Below are positions 31,808 to 43,334 of a DNA stretch of 64,000 nt, piece by piece. Source of the DNA: Dichetophora obliterata (Eukaryota > Arthropoda > Insecta > Diptera > Sciomyzidae). Position numbers and translations under genes: made by a program. The stretch is from positions 271,218,074 to 271,282,073 of the forward strand of contig OY986435.1 of the NCBI GenBank assembly GCA_963920525.1, read 5' to 3'. A model generated the notes under the pieces. That model saw only the letters and a list, made by a program, of their open reading frames with translations. It was not told where the DNA came from and made no database searches. How positions within the stretch are numbered: the first letter of the stretch is position 1; the number at the start of each line of letters is the position of its first letter.

Positions 31808-32202
31808 GGTAAAAATGGGTCACGCATCATTATTTAACAGTGTTAGGAGGTTGCTGATTTCGAATATGAAGTCAGAATTTTAAAAATAGAAATGGGTTAT
31901 AGGGTTGCCACCTATTTTTTAATTTTTACAAATGCTATTCTGGTGCAAACATCAGGTAAAAATGGGTCGCTGAATCCGAATCCGTGGTCAGAATTTCAAA
32001 ATTATAAAATTAAGGTGACAACCCTAGCCACCATTCTTAATTTTAAAATTCTGACTTCAGATTCAAAATCAGCGACCCCCTAACACTGTTAAATAACGTT
32101 TAAAACTTTTAAAAATACACATTAGGTAGCAGCCCTATCATAAAAAAATTACATAATTTTTTTATTCTGACAACGGATGCGGATTCTGTGATCCATTTTT
32201 AC
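31808..32202. repeat. Nested palindromes (MITE-like)
   Basis: The outer pair is GGTAAAAATGGGTCAC at 31808 with TGATCCATTTTTACC at 32202. The inner pair is TTATTTAACAGTGTTAGG at 31838 with its reverse complement at about 32093, pairing on through GGTTGCTGATTT and GAAGTCAGAATTTTAAAA. A further direct copy of GGTAAAAATGGGTCGCTGAATCC lies between. No coding. Confidence 0.65.
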
Positions 32203-33069
32203 CTAGTCAATCTTGAAAATCTTGAAGTTGGTGTAAAAAAATGTCTAGTTAGGCGCTGACGACCGCAGAAAAAAATTATCAAAATGGTGCAAATGATCTA
32301 TTGTCATATATTGCTTGACATGGATTGCCGAGAGGGAAAGTGCAAGGTTGCCAGCCAAAATTTGGAACAATTCCCACGAAAATTATCTTTTTCCCAAAGT
32401 AACTTAAACTAAATACCACCAAAGTTCCCATGGTAAAGGTAAACAAAAAAATTCCCACAGCAATTAAAAAATACCGAAAAAAATCCCACGAGCATTAAAA
32501 ATTACCACAATTAATAAATCCCATATGCATTTAAAAATAGTACAAAAAATCCCATACGTATTAAAAAATACCACGAAAAATTCCATATGTATAAGAAATT
32601 TTAAATAATTTAGAAATACCAGAAACTTTTGCATGTAAATAAGCATAAACCATAGTTAAAAATTTTGCATTTATTGTCTTAATATCAAAACTTTAACAAA
32701 TTGTTTAACATAAAGTTAATCGTTATACGTGTCACAGTTTTCGTCTTATATTTGAGATCGTGAATTTTATTTGTTTGTTTCCATTTAATAATTTCTAAAA
32801 CGAAATTATGCTTATAAAAATAAAATAATAAAAAATAAACAAAATAAAATATATATACAGTTTTTAAATATATTTGTGCTTGATAAAGCTGTGATAAACA
32901 GTTAATTTAACACAATGTGATTTTTCAAAAATTTATGTACTTATTTCTGTTATAAAATAATATACATAATTAACTTTAAAAATAAAAATAAACAAAATAA
33001 AATAAATACAAAGTTTTCAAAAATATTTGTGCTTTGTGACTTCAGATATAAATATTTTTAATTCATTAA

Positions 33070-33187
33070 GGGCTAATTTCTTCACCTCCTGCTAAGAGTT
33101 GGAAGTCGTTCTAGGAGGAAATTTCTAAGGGCTAATTTCTTCACCTCCTGCTAAGGGTTGGAAGTCGTTCTAGTAGGAAATTTCTAA
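33070..33187 (+). repeat. Tandem duplication of the Harbinger left terminus, 59-bp period
   Basis: Two units, each starting GGGCTAATTTCTTCACCTCC and containing TTGGAAGTCGTTCTAG, differing at a few bases. The second unit is preceded by TAA as well, so either could be the original end. Confidence 0.85.
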
Positions 33188-33423
33188 ATTACAAAAACAA
33201 TTTTGTTTCTTCACCGACTTAGCTAGAGTTTAGAATACGATCGTTTGCTAAGTTAGAAGTCAGCTAGCGTTAGCAGGCGACTTCTCTGGAAGGCCAATGT
33301 TGGCCTTCTATTTACACTTGGAAGGTGGATTTTTGAGTTGGAAAGCGATTTTCGACGTTTTATCTTTCATCAGCTCTAATTTTACTTCATCACCAGTAGA
33401 TAAATTGCAATAATTATGACCTC

Positions 33424-34233
33424 ATGTCTCTTTTAAATCGTGTGTGGGAGGTGGAAGATTGGAGAACAGACGACGAGATTGATGGGGAGGATAAAGATGA
33501 AGAAATGCTAGTGTTGGTTCGTCAGGAGTACAAAATGTTCCCGCGAATTAATATGGATGAATGGGACGACACCGATTTTTTATTCCGCTTTTTCATAACA
33601 AAACCAACTGCAGCGAAAATTCTAGTACTCATTGATAGTGATTTGAAATTTACCGACGAAGAGTATTGCATTGAAATAGTGTATTATTGGTATTATTGGT
33701 CAATTAAAGGTCACGGTACATTCGGCCAATAACGTAACTTTTGATTTTGCTGCAGTTCTGCGCATTAGGTTCGATGAAGATTGTGATTGCTGATTTTGTT
33801 GGAGTATCTGCTTCGTCTATTTGCCGTATTTTGCCGCGGTTAGCCAAAGCAATATGCAAAAATTCCAAAGGTTTTGTTCGAATGCCAGGAACCGAACAAG
33901 AAATGGCTGAATATACATGTAAACAGTCTGTGTTTTTATTATAAAAGTAGCTGATCTATTATTATTTATTTTTTTAGTATCAACGGCATTTTACTAAACC
34001 GCTAAATTTCAATGCACTATCGGTGCAATTGCTTGTACTCACATTAGGATGCAATCCTCGAAAATCCTTTAGAACGTGCTGAGGTTTATCGAAACCGAAA
34101 GGGTTGGTTTTCATTCAACGTGCAAACGGTAGCGTCCGCTAATTTAAAAGTGCTTGACATAGTTACTCGTTGGCCTGGGTTAACACATGACAAGACTATT
34201 TTTAAAAATTCGGTGTTGAAGCGTAAAATATAA
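33424..34233 (+). pseudogene. Harbinger transposase (HARBI1-like), decayed
   Basis: The N-terminal part is at 33424-33700 (FFITKPTAAKILVLI). A frameshift and stop follow near 33735, then LLQFCALGSMKIVIADFVGV and SICRILPRLAKAI, then FVRMPGTEQEMAEY. A 59-bp intron (ACAT/GTAAAC...TTTTTTTAG, about 33919-33978) leads to CTIGAIACTHIRMQ. In HARBI1-type proteins this last motif is GAIDCTH, so the first catalytic Asp is Ala here. The third part is in another frame: AEVYRNRKGWFSFNVQTV and WPGLTHDKTIFKNS. At least two frameshifts and two stops. Confidence 0.83.
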
Positions 34234-34668
34234 TTTTTCTGTAAATTTGTGCTACAGACAAACCGTTTTTATTTTGAATTTTATTGTTATTTTCTTTTTT
34301 GTGTCAAAATCTAGTTCTAACTTTCCATCAAAGTGAGTCAAATTCTTAGAAATTTTAAATTTCTCATTAGGAAAAAACTACTTCTATGTTAACTCTAGAA
34401 TTCGTCTTCCAAATCAGAAGCTATAGTAAAGAAACATAAATATTTAGCAGGAGTTCTAAAATTCAGATTCCCTTCTATATTTAGCAGTCTTCCACGATAT
34501 AGCATTAGATTTAGCAGGAGGTGAAGAAACTGACCCTAAGAACGTTTTAGAATAATATTAGTTTTGTTTTTGTGTTCGTATATATCAGGGATGGAAAACG
34601 TGCGAACACATTTTTAACACTTCTTTTACACTAACTATTAACAACTAAAAAACTAAAGAAATAATAGC

Positions 34669-34805
34669 GGTGTTCAATGAACGCCGTATTTGTGATGTTA
34701 ATAGCGTAATAGCGATATTTTTACAGAAGCTCATTTTGCGGCGTGTGCAGCTTACGACACAAAATCGTGGTGTGAACAGAGCATATAATGCGTATAATGA
34801 CAACT
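34669..34805 (+). repeat. Single end of the 22181-type MITE
   Basis: GGTGTTCAATGAACGCCGTAT and, further in, ACAAAATCGTGGTGTGAACA and ATGCGTATAATG match the right end of the MITE at 22181-22536 in reverse complement. The other end is missing. It lies inside the hAT-like element at 32343-35384. Confidence 0.6.
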
Positions 34806-35509
34806 GTAATTTCATTTTGATTTTAAAAGATAATTGCTGACCAATGGATACGATAAGTAAACTTACAAATATTGTCTAATATTGTTTTGGTAGTACTTAT
34901 ATATTTTACTTTTTTTTTTTTAAGTTTAAAATAATTTTTGTAAGCTTAACGCTTGCATGTAGAAATGTAGAATTTTCAGAAATGGTCAGAATATTAAGGT
35001 CAGAATTTTGTTCAGAAAAGAATGCGCTATTAGTTTTTATGCAATTTTGTGATGTCAACTTGTTCTTAAAACAAATATGTCGTTTATATTAAGAGTAAGT
35101 TCGAAGAAATGTACAGCGTAAACTGATAGATTTACTCTTCCGTATATATACGTCGATCATCGAATACTATGATTAAGATTTTGCTTAATAAAATCAAAAA
35201 AAACATTTTAAGAACAAATTCCCAAATTCCCAGGCAATTAAATAATACCACGCAGAATTCCCACACCAATTAAAAAATACCACGCTGAATTAAAAAATAT
35301 CATGGGAATTCCCAAAAAAAAAATTCCCAAGATCAATTTAAAATTACCACGAATGGGATTTTTCCCACAATACTGGCAACCTTGGGAAAGTGTGTAGTGC
35401 TTGTCGTTGTAGGCTTTCGTTTGGTGTTGAGCAAATCAAACTCTCAAGTGTTATTAGATGGCAGTAAACTGTGAGCAATGCAATAAATCACATTGTGTGT
35501 AAGTTCAAA

Positions 35510-37140
35510 TAGATGCACCGACGCAGGGCTTTAATATTAATCAAGAATAAAAAAATACTCTCTAAAATTGAGAACAAGATTGACCAGGACCAGTTTTTAA
35601 TGCGCTTTATTTCTTTGTATGAACCGCTGAGAAGGGGAAACAATGTGGCAAAACATGCAAGCACGAACCATTCTATGAGTGTTAGATTAAGGAACAAACG
35701 CATGGTAACTGTTTGTAAAAAACTGTTTCTTAGTTTCATTTGCAATAAGTAAAACTCGCGTAAATCTAAAACAATATTTCAAGGAAATATTCTAAGGGAA
35801 AGAAGAGGTGGAGACAAAAAATTTTTCAAGTCAATTGAAAAAAAAATAGTGTTCGAAAGTTTTTCGACAAGCTTCCAGCGAAAGAGTCTCACTACAACCG
35901 AATGAAAAATAAACTTATATACCTTTCCATTGACTTAAATTTAAGAAAACTCTTCAAGAGCTACAATTTATCGTTACCACACGAGTATCATGAACAACGT
36001 TAAGTAAAATATTTAATCATGAATACAATATTAGGTTCTCAACGCCAGCAACAGAGCATGTAATGTTTGCGCAATGTGGAGCAACAAAATAAGAATGGAA
36101 AAAGACGCTCTAAAAAATCAACAAGCCATTGCTGAAAAGGAATCCATAAGTTACGTTCTAACTCATTCTATGTTTTAATGAATAAAAAAAATCCTCAATT
36201 CGGAGACATTTTGCTTTGACCTTCAACAACAACAGCCCCTTCGAAAAACTCCCATTTTTTCCTATATAAAAACACTTTTTATAGTCGTCAAATTTCATTG
36301 TACAATTTCTGTGTTATGCCTGCTGGAAAAAAGAACACAAAACCCTCTTTGTACATTTGGAATGAAATTGAAGCTGGTAGAGGAGTTTCTGAAATTGGTT
36401 CGGTGTTATACAATTTTTTATGTTTTCGATTCAAAAAAAATTTTCAAAATAGAACACGCAAATGGGTCCGCTTATTCTGTGACGGCTGTGGTGGACAGAA
36501 TAAAAATAGCTACATCGATCAACTTTTAGTATTTTGGCGTTGCAAAAAAGCTCCAATAAATATAACAGAAATACAGCTACATTTTGCAGTAAGAGGCCAT
36601 TTAATTTTACCGGCGGATAGAGTATTTTGGAGAATAGAAAAAAACCTGAAAAAGAAACTCGTTATGACAACCATTGAAGATTATGTTGAAGTTTTGGAGA
36701 AACATGGAAACGTAAAAAGATTTATAAATGATTGGGAACTTTTGGACGTGAAAACTTTAAAAATTCAAAATATTTAATCACTTAAAAAAAATATCTATAA
36801 AAATGTATAAATAATATGTTGCGAAGATGCTTTGTTTGGAGGGTCGCAACATTGTAAATACGTCAGTAAGAAGGACGAACATTACGCTTCCTTACTAAAT
36901 AGAGGAAAGCGTTTACCTACTGAAATTTTAAGAATGGAGCAACGCCGATTGGGACTTACAATTGTAACTGTTGTGCAAGCAATTTGGAGAGGATTGGCTA
37001 AATTTCGAACCATTTTAATGATATCGAACCACTTTATTTGATTTCAAAACATTGGAAAATTCGCATGACCATGAAATCGTTCATGGTGACGAAATATGCA
37101 TTTGTTGTGAGCCAGATGTTGATGCAATCAAAGTTTAGAT
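35510..37140 (+). pseudogene. Transposase relic with FCDGCGGQNKN motif, unclassified
   Basis: The pieces in order: RNKRMVTVCKKLFLSF near 35690-35740; FDKLPAKESHYNRMKNKLIY and LNLRKLFKSYNL near 35860-35970; then the best block 36298-36777 with YIWNEIEAGRGVSEI, LFCDGCGGQNKNSYI, VRGHLILPADRVF and VKRFINDWELLDVKTL; and a last block 36832-37041. Stops and frameshifts break it throughout. I recognise the arrangement from uncharacterised insect transposon proteins and suspect a Sola-like family, but cannot confirm that. The conserved Asp in the FCDGCGGQNKN block is a likely catalytic residue. No matched termini could be found. Confidence 0.65.
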
Positions 37141-37428
37141 TTCTCACGTAATTGTAAAATGTACACACTATAAATATATAAAACTACTTAAAATATAAAT
37201 AATGGAAAATTTTTAAAAATATAAGTGCATTAAGTTTTATTCATTACTACTTTGTCACTTTTAGTTTGATCAAAAGAAGCTATTACAAATTTGGACTGAA
37301 CAAAGGTGTCTTTTTACTAAAAGGTTTGATCAAAACTATCTATTCACAAATTTTACGCTAGTCTCACTTGATGATGGTAGAACTTTTGAAATATATTTTT
37401 TTTACTTCATATCGACTAAGCTATCTTA
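37141..37428. other. Non-coding stretch
   Basis: Short AT-rich interval before the third mariner; contains two GTTTGATCAAAA-like sites but no feature. Confidence 0.35.
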
Positions 37429-37430
37429 TA

Positions 37431-38612
37431 TTGGGTGGTTAAATTTCAAGGGCCGATGTTGAATGCAAACCACACCTAAACGTCAAGTTTTTTTCTGCAT
37501 TTCAATTGATATTTCTCAATTTCAGACTAATTCAATTTGAACCATGGAGAGATTCACAACCGAGCAACACGTAAAAGTTATTCGCTTATTATGAAAATGG
37601 ACGTTCAAATCAAAATGCATATCGTGCACTTCGTGATTTTTTCGGTCAATTTAATCGTCCTACAGCTCGTACTGCAGAAAATATTGCTGCTGTTCGCGAT
37701 AGTGTGGCTGAAGAGCCGTCCACCTCAACTCGTCGTCTTGCCCAACAATTGCACCTCTCACGGTCGTCATTGATGAACATTATGCATAAAGACTTGCATT
37801 TCAATTGACTTAAGAACTAAAGCCTCTTGACCATTTCAAACGTCGTCAATGGTCAGAATGGTGGCAAGAAATGGCAACAGTGGATGATCAATTTTCGAAG
37901 AAAATCATCTTCAGTGATGAGGCATATTTTCACCTCAGTGGATTCGTCAATAAGCAGAATTGCCGTATTTGGGCGAATGATAATCCAAAAGTGATTGTCG
38001 AAAAACCAATGCACCCACAAAGAGTGACTGTTTGGTGCGGTTTATGGGTTGGCGGCATCATCGGGCCGTATTTTTTCCAAAATGAGGCCGGTCAGGCAGT
38101 TACTGTGAATGGTGTTCACTATCGTGAGATGATAACGAACTTTTTATGGCCCGAATTGGAGATATGGATGTGGACGATATGTGGTTTCAACAAGACGGTG
38201 CCACTTGCCACACAGGTAACGAAAAAATGGCACTTTTGCGCGACAAATTCAATGGCCGTGTTATCTCACGTGGTGGCGATGTCAATTGGTCGCCAAGATC
38301 ATGTGATTTGACACCGTTGGACTTCTTTCTTTGGGGTTATTTGAAAGAGAAGGTCGATAAGCCAGCATCAATTCAAGAGCTAAAGGATGAGATAATTTAG
38401 CACATTAACGGCATAGAACCTCAATTATGCCTCAGCGTCATCGAAAATTTGGACCATCGGATGGAGGTGTGCCCTCGAGGACGCGGCGGCCATTTGTTCC
38501 AAACATAATTGAACCATATCAATATTGTCATAATAAAAAAAAGACAGTAATTTCCTAAATAATTTGTGTTTTATTCAAAATCAACATCGGGCCTTAAAAT
38601 TTAACCACCTTT
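37431..38612 (+). mobile_element. Mariner-type element, rosa (DD41D) family, near full length
   Basis: TA at 37429-37430 and 38613-38614. The inverted repeats begin around GGGTGGTTAAATTTCAAGGG on the left and, in reverse complement, AGGTGGTTAAATTTTAAGGC on the right, and run about 35 bp to GATGTTGA. It is 1182 bp long, close to a complete mariner. Confidence 0.87.
37544..38508 (+). pseudogene. rosa-like mariner transposase with frameshifts
   Basis: Starts MERFTTEQHVKVIR at 37544 and then shifts frame to YYENGRSNQNAYRALRDFFG, continuing through RRLAQQLHLSRSSLMNIMHK, a mariner helix-turn-helix region. A stop and frameshift near 37805 precede the catalytic half (37871-38311; FSDEAYFHLSGFVNKQN, PQRVTVWCGLWVGGIIGPYF). 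Another shift near 38150 leads to WFQQDGATCH and LTPLDFFLWGYLKEKV. The three aspartates are kept and the last two are 41 residues apart. Almost the whole protein is represented, so the damage is a handful of indels and a stop at 38398-38400. Confidence 0.87.
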
Positions 38613-38759
38613 TATAAATTCGACCACATATTTATATATTTCAATTTGATTTTGTACTTTGGTATGTCAGTTATTGCTGTTTTTTAACATTTCTTTTTAA
38701 TGTAAATAGCCAGTTTTGAAAAGTCACTAATTAATTGTCCTATTCTCGATATTAATTGA

Positions 38760-39055
38760 GGTAGTGTTTTTACTGGCATAATTTGAACTAGCTTTTAAAC
38801 CAGTAAAATACTAGTATAATCAAAACTGTGATTTTTGCTAGTATGATTTGAGCCACCTTTGTGCTAGTATATTTTAAACTAGTTAAATACTAGTACAATA
38901 TTGACCACTTTCATATAACTATTATTTAAGCCCGTTCAATTTTAGTAGTTTTCTTACTAGTTGTTTGCTAGTATACGTTTTGTTCTAGTATTTTTTAAAC
39001 CAGTTATATGCTAGTACTATGCAAACTGGCTTTATACTTGTATTATTGAAACCAT
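38760..39055 (+). repeat. Irregular CTAGTAT / TTTAAACCAGT repeats
   Basis: About ten occurrences of CTAGTAT-like words, often followed by TTTAAACTAGTT or TTTAAACCAGTT, spaced roughly 25-40 bp. Not a clean tandem array. Function unknown. Confidence 0.6.
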
Positions 39056-39120
39056 ATTTAGATTTCTATTTTTATGCAGATTGTTATTTTTAAAAAGCTG
39101 CACATTTATCTTATACAAAC

Positions 39121-41718
39121 CAGAGACTATAAATACTTATAGACATTGCATGTGAAAGCTCCGGCACGGAATGAAAAATTTGCACGTACAAGACAAGAGA
39201 CCCGACGAGTAAATAACCTAGCGAGTAATCGCTTGCATGGATTAGTGTTGCTAGCACAACATGTATAAGTTGCTTAAAGTTTTGTTTATGTTGCTAGAAT
39301 TTATAAAAGAACAGCAATGATGCAGAAAACCACTGCTTATACATATATTTTTTAGATTTCTGAGTAGAGCAGCCTGACTTTGTTTACATTTTTTTTTGGC
39401 ATTTCGTTGATCGTCAGATATAAATCATATTTTTGCGATTTTGTCTATCTAAAGCAAAGACGTTTTAGATAAATCGCTATATCTTTTTTATTTCTGATCG
39501 GATTCAAATGCTCCAAAAAACAAAATTTTAGAAAATTTATCAATCTTCTAAATGACATTAAAATGAATTCAATTACTTATTACCTATTTTAAACAGATTT
39601 AAAAGTAAAACTCTAATCTGCTGCACAGAGTTAAATCCACTCATACCTTTAAATTGTATTTTTTAAAGAAAATTTTGTTTTCCTGTTTTTATTTCTTTGT
39701 AATTTAGATTGATATTCGGCTAATTTGTTCAAACAGTATATATTTATCTATTTGAAGCAAGGCGGTTTAGATAAATCGCTATATCTTTTTTGTTTCTAAT
39801 CGGATTCAAATGCACCAAAGGACAACATTTTAGAAAATTGATCAATGTCTTAAATGACATCAAAACTAAATTATAACAAAATTAAACCAATTATTTATTA
39901 CCTATTCTTACCTTTATTCTTTCAAATAACATCAAAATAAAGTTTTGCAAAAATTAATCAATTTCTTTATTTACTATTTTTACCTTTATCCATTCAAATA
40001 ATATCAAAATGAAATTTTTACAGAATTAATCCAATTATTTATTAACTATTTTAAATAGATTTAAAACAAAAACTCCAATAATAACTTTTAATTGATTTTT
40101 TTTTAAGGAAAAGACCATGCATTTTATTTTCTTGTTTTATTTATTTAGAATTAAATTATGATTTGTCTAATTTGTTGTTAAGAAAAAAATAAAAAGTAGT
40201 ATTCTATTGCCACGCAGGACAATCGGCAGCTACACGAATTGCCTTGTGTTATTCTTGTTGCTTTGCCTATTTTGTAGCATCTTCCAATTGGAGACTTATT
40301 TTTTTTACATTGGATTAAATTGCGATTCGGCAATTTATATTATCAAAAAAATATTATTTTTTTTAAAGCAAGATGTAGGCTTATTAACAAATTGTAAGCT
40401 CTAATTTTTGTATTAAATAGTGAAAAAGGAATACATATATGAAAACCAAAACAACTGCAATGCTTTTAAGTTTTTTGTTATATTGCTGACTTAAACATGA
40501 ATTATTATAAAATAAGTTTTGAAGTTTTTTGTGATAAATTTAAAATTTGCTATATAAATGAAATTTTTTAATTTTTTTTCTTTTCCTTCGAAAATTTAAA
40601 AATTACAAAATAAATAAAATTTTTTAAGATTTCTTCTTTGCTTTTAAATTTCAATTATTTCAAATGTATATAAGTTTTAAGGAAATACCATACAAAAATA
40701 AAAATAATTACAAAAGCCTGGGGGAAAACATTGCTAAATGAGGTGCACTTATTTTTAACAATATGAGGTGCATTCAGTTTAGAGTAGAGATGAGCGATAT
40801 TTTGATACAGGTGATTTAGTCACCGTGATTGAAAAATCACTGGTAACTGTGGTGATCAAATACGATTAAAAAACCGTGATCAGTGATTGAGCTTTTGTTA
40901 ATTTTTTGTCTTATGTCGTTTGCAGCGATTCATGATATAACCAGTGATTTTTTGATTGTGCGAGAATTTTTTGTCTCTGTCTCTCAAGTACGCATATCAT
41001 ATGCACTTTGATATGAGTTTTGATGTTTGGTTTAATTTTGTTATATTTTAGTTTTGATGTCATTTAAGACATTGATCAATTTTCTAAAATGTTGTCCTTT
41101 GGTGCATTTGAATCCAAAGAAATAAAAACAAGAAAACAAAATTGATGGCATTTTCTTTAAAAAATACAATTTAAAGGTATGAGTGGATTTAACTCTGTGC
41201 AGCAGATTAGAGTTTTACTTTTAAATCTGTTTAAAATAGGTAATAAGTAATTGAATTCATTTTTTAAAAATTTAATTTTAATGTCATTTAGAAGATTAAT
41301 AAATTTTCTAAAATTTTGTTCTTCGGAGCATTTGAATCCGATCAGAAATAAAAAAGATATAGCGATTTATCTAAAACGTCTTTGCTTTAGATAGACAAAA
41401 TCGCAAAAATATGATTTATATCTGACGATCAACGAAATGCCAAAAAAAAATGTAAACAAAGTCAGGCTGCTCTAGTCAGAAATCTAAAAAATATATGTAT
41501 AAGCAGTGGTTTTCTGCATCATTGCTGTTCTTTTATAAATTCTAGCAACATAAACAAAACTTTAAGCAACTTATACATGTTGTGCTAGCAACACAAATCC
41601 ATGCAAGCGATTACTCGCTAGGTTATTTACTCGTCGGGTCTCTTGTCTTGTACGTGCAAATTTTTCATTCCGTGCCGGAGCTTTCACATGCAATGTCTAT
41701 AAGTATTTATAGTCTCTG
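39121..41718. mobile_element. Fold-back element copy A with 7-bp TSD
   Basis: Exact 7-bp direct repeats TACAAAC (39114-39120 and 41719-41725) flank inverted arms starting CAGAGACTATAAATACTTAT. The arms pair over at least 550 bp (through GACAAGAGACCCGACGAGTA, GCTAGCACAA and GCAGCCTGACTTTG) with a non-palindromic core of about 1 kb. Inside the left arm a block containing GTTTTAGATAAATCGCTATA recurs about 305 bp later. Long arms, internal tandem blocks and a 7-bp duplication recall Galileo-type fold-back elements of the P superfamily. No transposase is encoded. Confidence 0.82.
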
Positions 41719-41725
41719 TACAAAC

Positions 41726-42274
41726 TAAATTGATAATAACTTCGAATAATTGTGTTGAATTAAGAATGTAGTCCGGTGCTCTGCCCTAATTTTCAAAGTT
41801 TACTTTTGAATGATTTTTTTATAAGAAAATAAAATACAATCGTTTAAATATTTTTATATGGTTTTATTAACATCTAAAACTGTACAAAAACGCTTTTTTA
41901 ATATTTCAGTTTTTTTTTTATTAATTTGTAGTGGACAAAAAATATAAATTTTAAATTGGAAATATGAAGATATTCTTTTAAGATTGCTTAGTCAAGCTTT
42001 ATAACATTTTTATTGTTTGAAATTAAATATTTATACTAAATTATACTAAATAAAATGGTATGTGCTTGAATGGTTTATGTTATAAATGTTTTTTTTTTTT
42101 TGTTATATACTTTAAAGTGCTCAAAAATCCGAGGTATTTTTTGGAATTTTTTTTTAGATTAAAATTAGGTGAAAAAAATTCACTTTTATTTAAATTTTTA
42201 AGTTAAATTGTAACACTCATTCCACATTCCACTCATTCCAAACAAAACAAAAAAGCGGAGTTTTTAATATTTGC
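41726..42274. other. Non-coding stretch between two fold-back copies
   Basis: AT-rich; a few homopolymer tracts. Nothing supportable. Confidence 0.4.
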
Positions 42275-43334
42275 CAGAGACTATAAATATTTATAGATAT
42301 TGCAACTGAAAGGTCCGGTACGAAATGAAAAATTTGAACGTACAAGACAAGAGACCCGACGAGTAACAAACCTAACGAGTAATCGCTTCCAGCAATTTGT
42401 GTTGCTAGCACAACATGTATATGTTGCTTAAAGCAGCCTGACTTTGTTAACATTTTTTTTGCTTGATTTGTTGTTGCTGCATTGGACTTTTTTTGTTACG
42501 CTAGGATTTTGTTCAAGTTTTGGAAGCATTTCGTTGATCGTCAGATATAAATCATTTTTTTGCGATTTTGTCTTACTGAAGCAAAGGCGTTTTAGATAAA
42601 TCGCTGTATCTTTTTTATTTCTAAACAGATTGAAATGCTCTTAAGGACAAAATTTTAGAAAATTGATTATTCTTTCAAATGACATTAAAATTAAATTAAT
42701 CAAAAACTAATTCAATTATTTATTACCTATTTTAAGCAGATTTAAAACAAAAACTCTAATCTGCTGCACAGAGTTAAATCCACTCATAACTTTATATTGT
42801 ATTTTTAAAAGAAAATGTCGTCAATTTTGTTTTCTTGTTTGTATTTCTTTGTAACTAAATTGTTGTTCTACTAATTTGTTAAAAAAGTATATATTTATCT
42901 ATCTGAAGCAAAGGTGGTTTAGATAAATTGCCATATCTTTTTTTTTCTAATCGGATTCAAATGCTCCAAAGGCCAACATTTTAGAAAATTAATAAATCCT
43001 TAATATATAGATTAATCCTTAATATATCCTTGATATATAGCGTACTGCACTACAAATAATTGAATTGACAAAATAAACAAACCGGAAAATTGCGGAAAGC
43101 TGCGTTGCGTTGAACAGGTTGAGAACGTGCCGAGAACTTGTTGAGTGCAAGTTGCTTAATCTGAAGGTTCCAGTATAAATACACAGGCTAGCAACTTGAA
43201 TTGGATTTGCGTTGACCAAGTGTGGAAAAGGTCCAAGGTTTCCTGCTCTTTGGGTCACTTGTCTTGTACGTACAAATTTTTCATTCCGTACCGGACCTTT
43301 CACATGCAAGGTCTATATGTATTTATAGTCTCTG
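42275..43334. mobile_element. Fold-back element copy B
   Basis: The ends CAGAGACTATAAATATTTAT and, in reverse complement on the right, CAGAGACTATAAATACATAT match copy A. The left arm follows copy A for about 700 bp, with two copies of the GTTTTAGATAAATCGCT block about 320 bp apart; the right arm is short, about 90 bp. The flanks TATTTGC and ACCATAC do not match, so no target duplication survives. The part at 43020-43250 is not shared with copy A. Confidence 0.75.

Larger units (their letters stand above)
33070..34536 (+). mobile_element. PIF/Harbinger element with duplicated left end
   Basis: TAA on both sides (33067-33069, 34537-34539). The 26-bp inverted repeats start GGGCTAATTTCTTCACCTCC on the left and GGGTCAGTTTCTTCACCTCC on the right, 23 of 26 identical. 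The 3-bp TAA target and GGG start are typical for PIF/Harbinger. The left terminus is present twice: a 59-bp unit including TAA is tandemly repeated (33070 and 33129). Length is 1467 bp with one transposase relic and no second MYB-like gene. Confidence 0.88.
32343..35384. mobile_element. Non-autonomous hAT-like element
   Basis: Exact 8-bp direct repeats GGAAAGTG (32335-32342 and 35385-35392) flank perfect 12-bp inverted repeats CAAGGTTGCCAG. Behind both ends lie repeated motifs AATTCCCA(C) and AATTAAAAAATACCACG. There is no transposase of its own. It is interrupted by a Harbinger copy at 33070-34536 and carries a relic of the 22181-type MITE at 34669-34805. Without the Harbinger it is about 1.57 kb. 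Confidence 0.85.
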
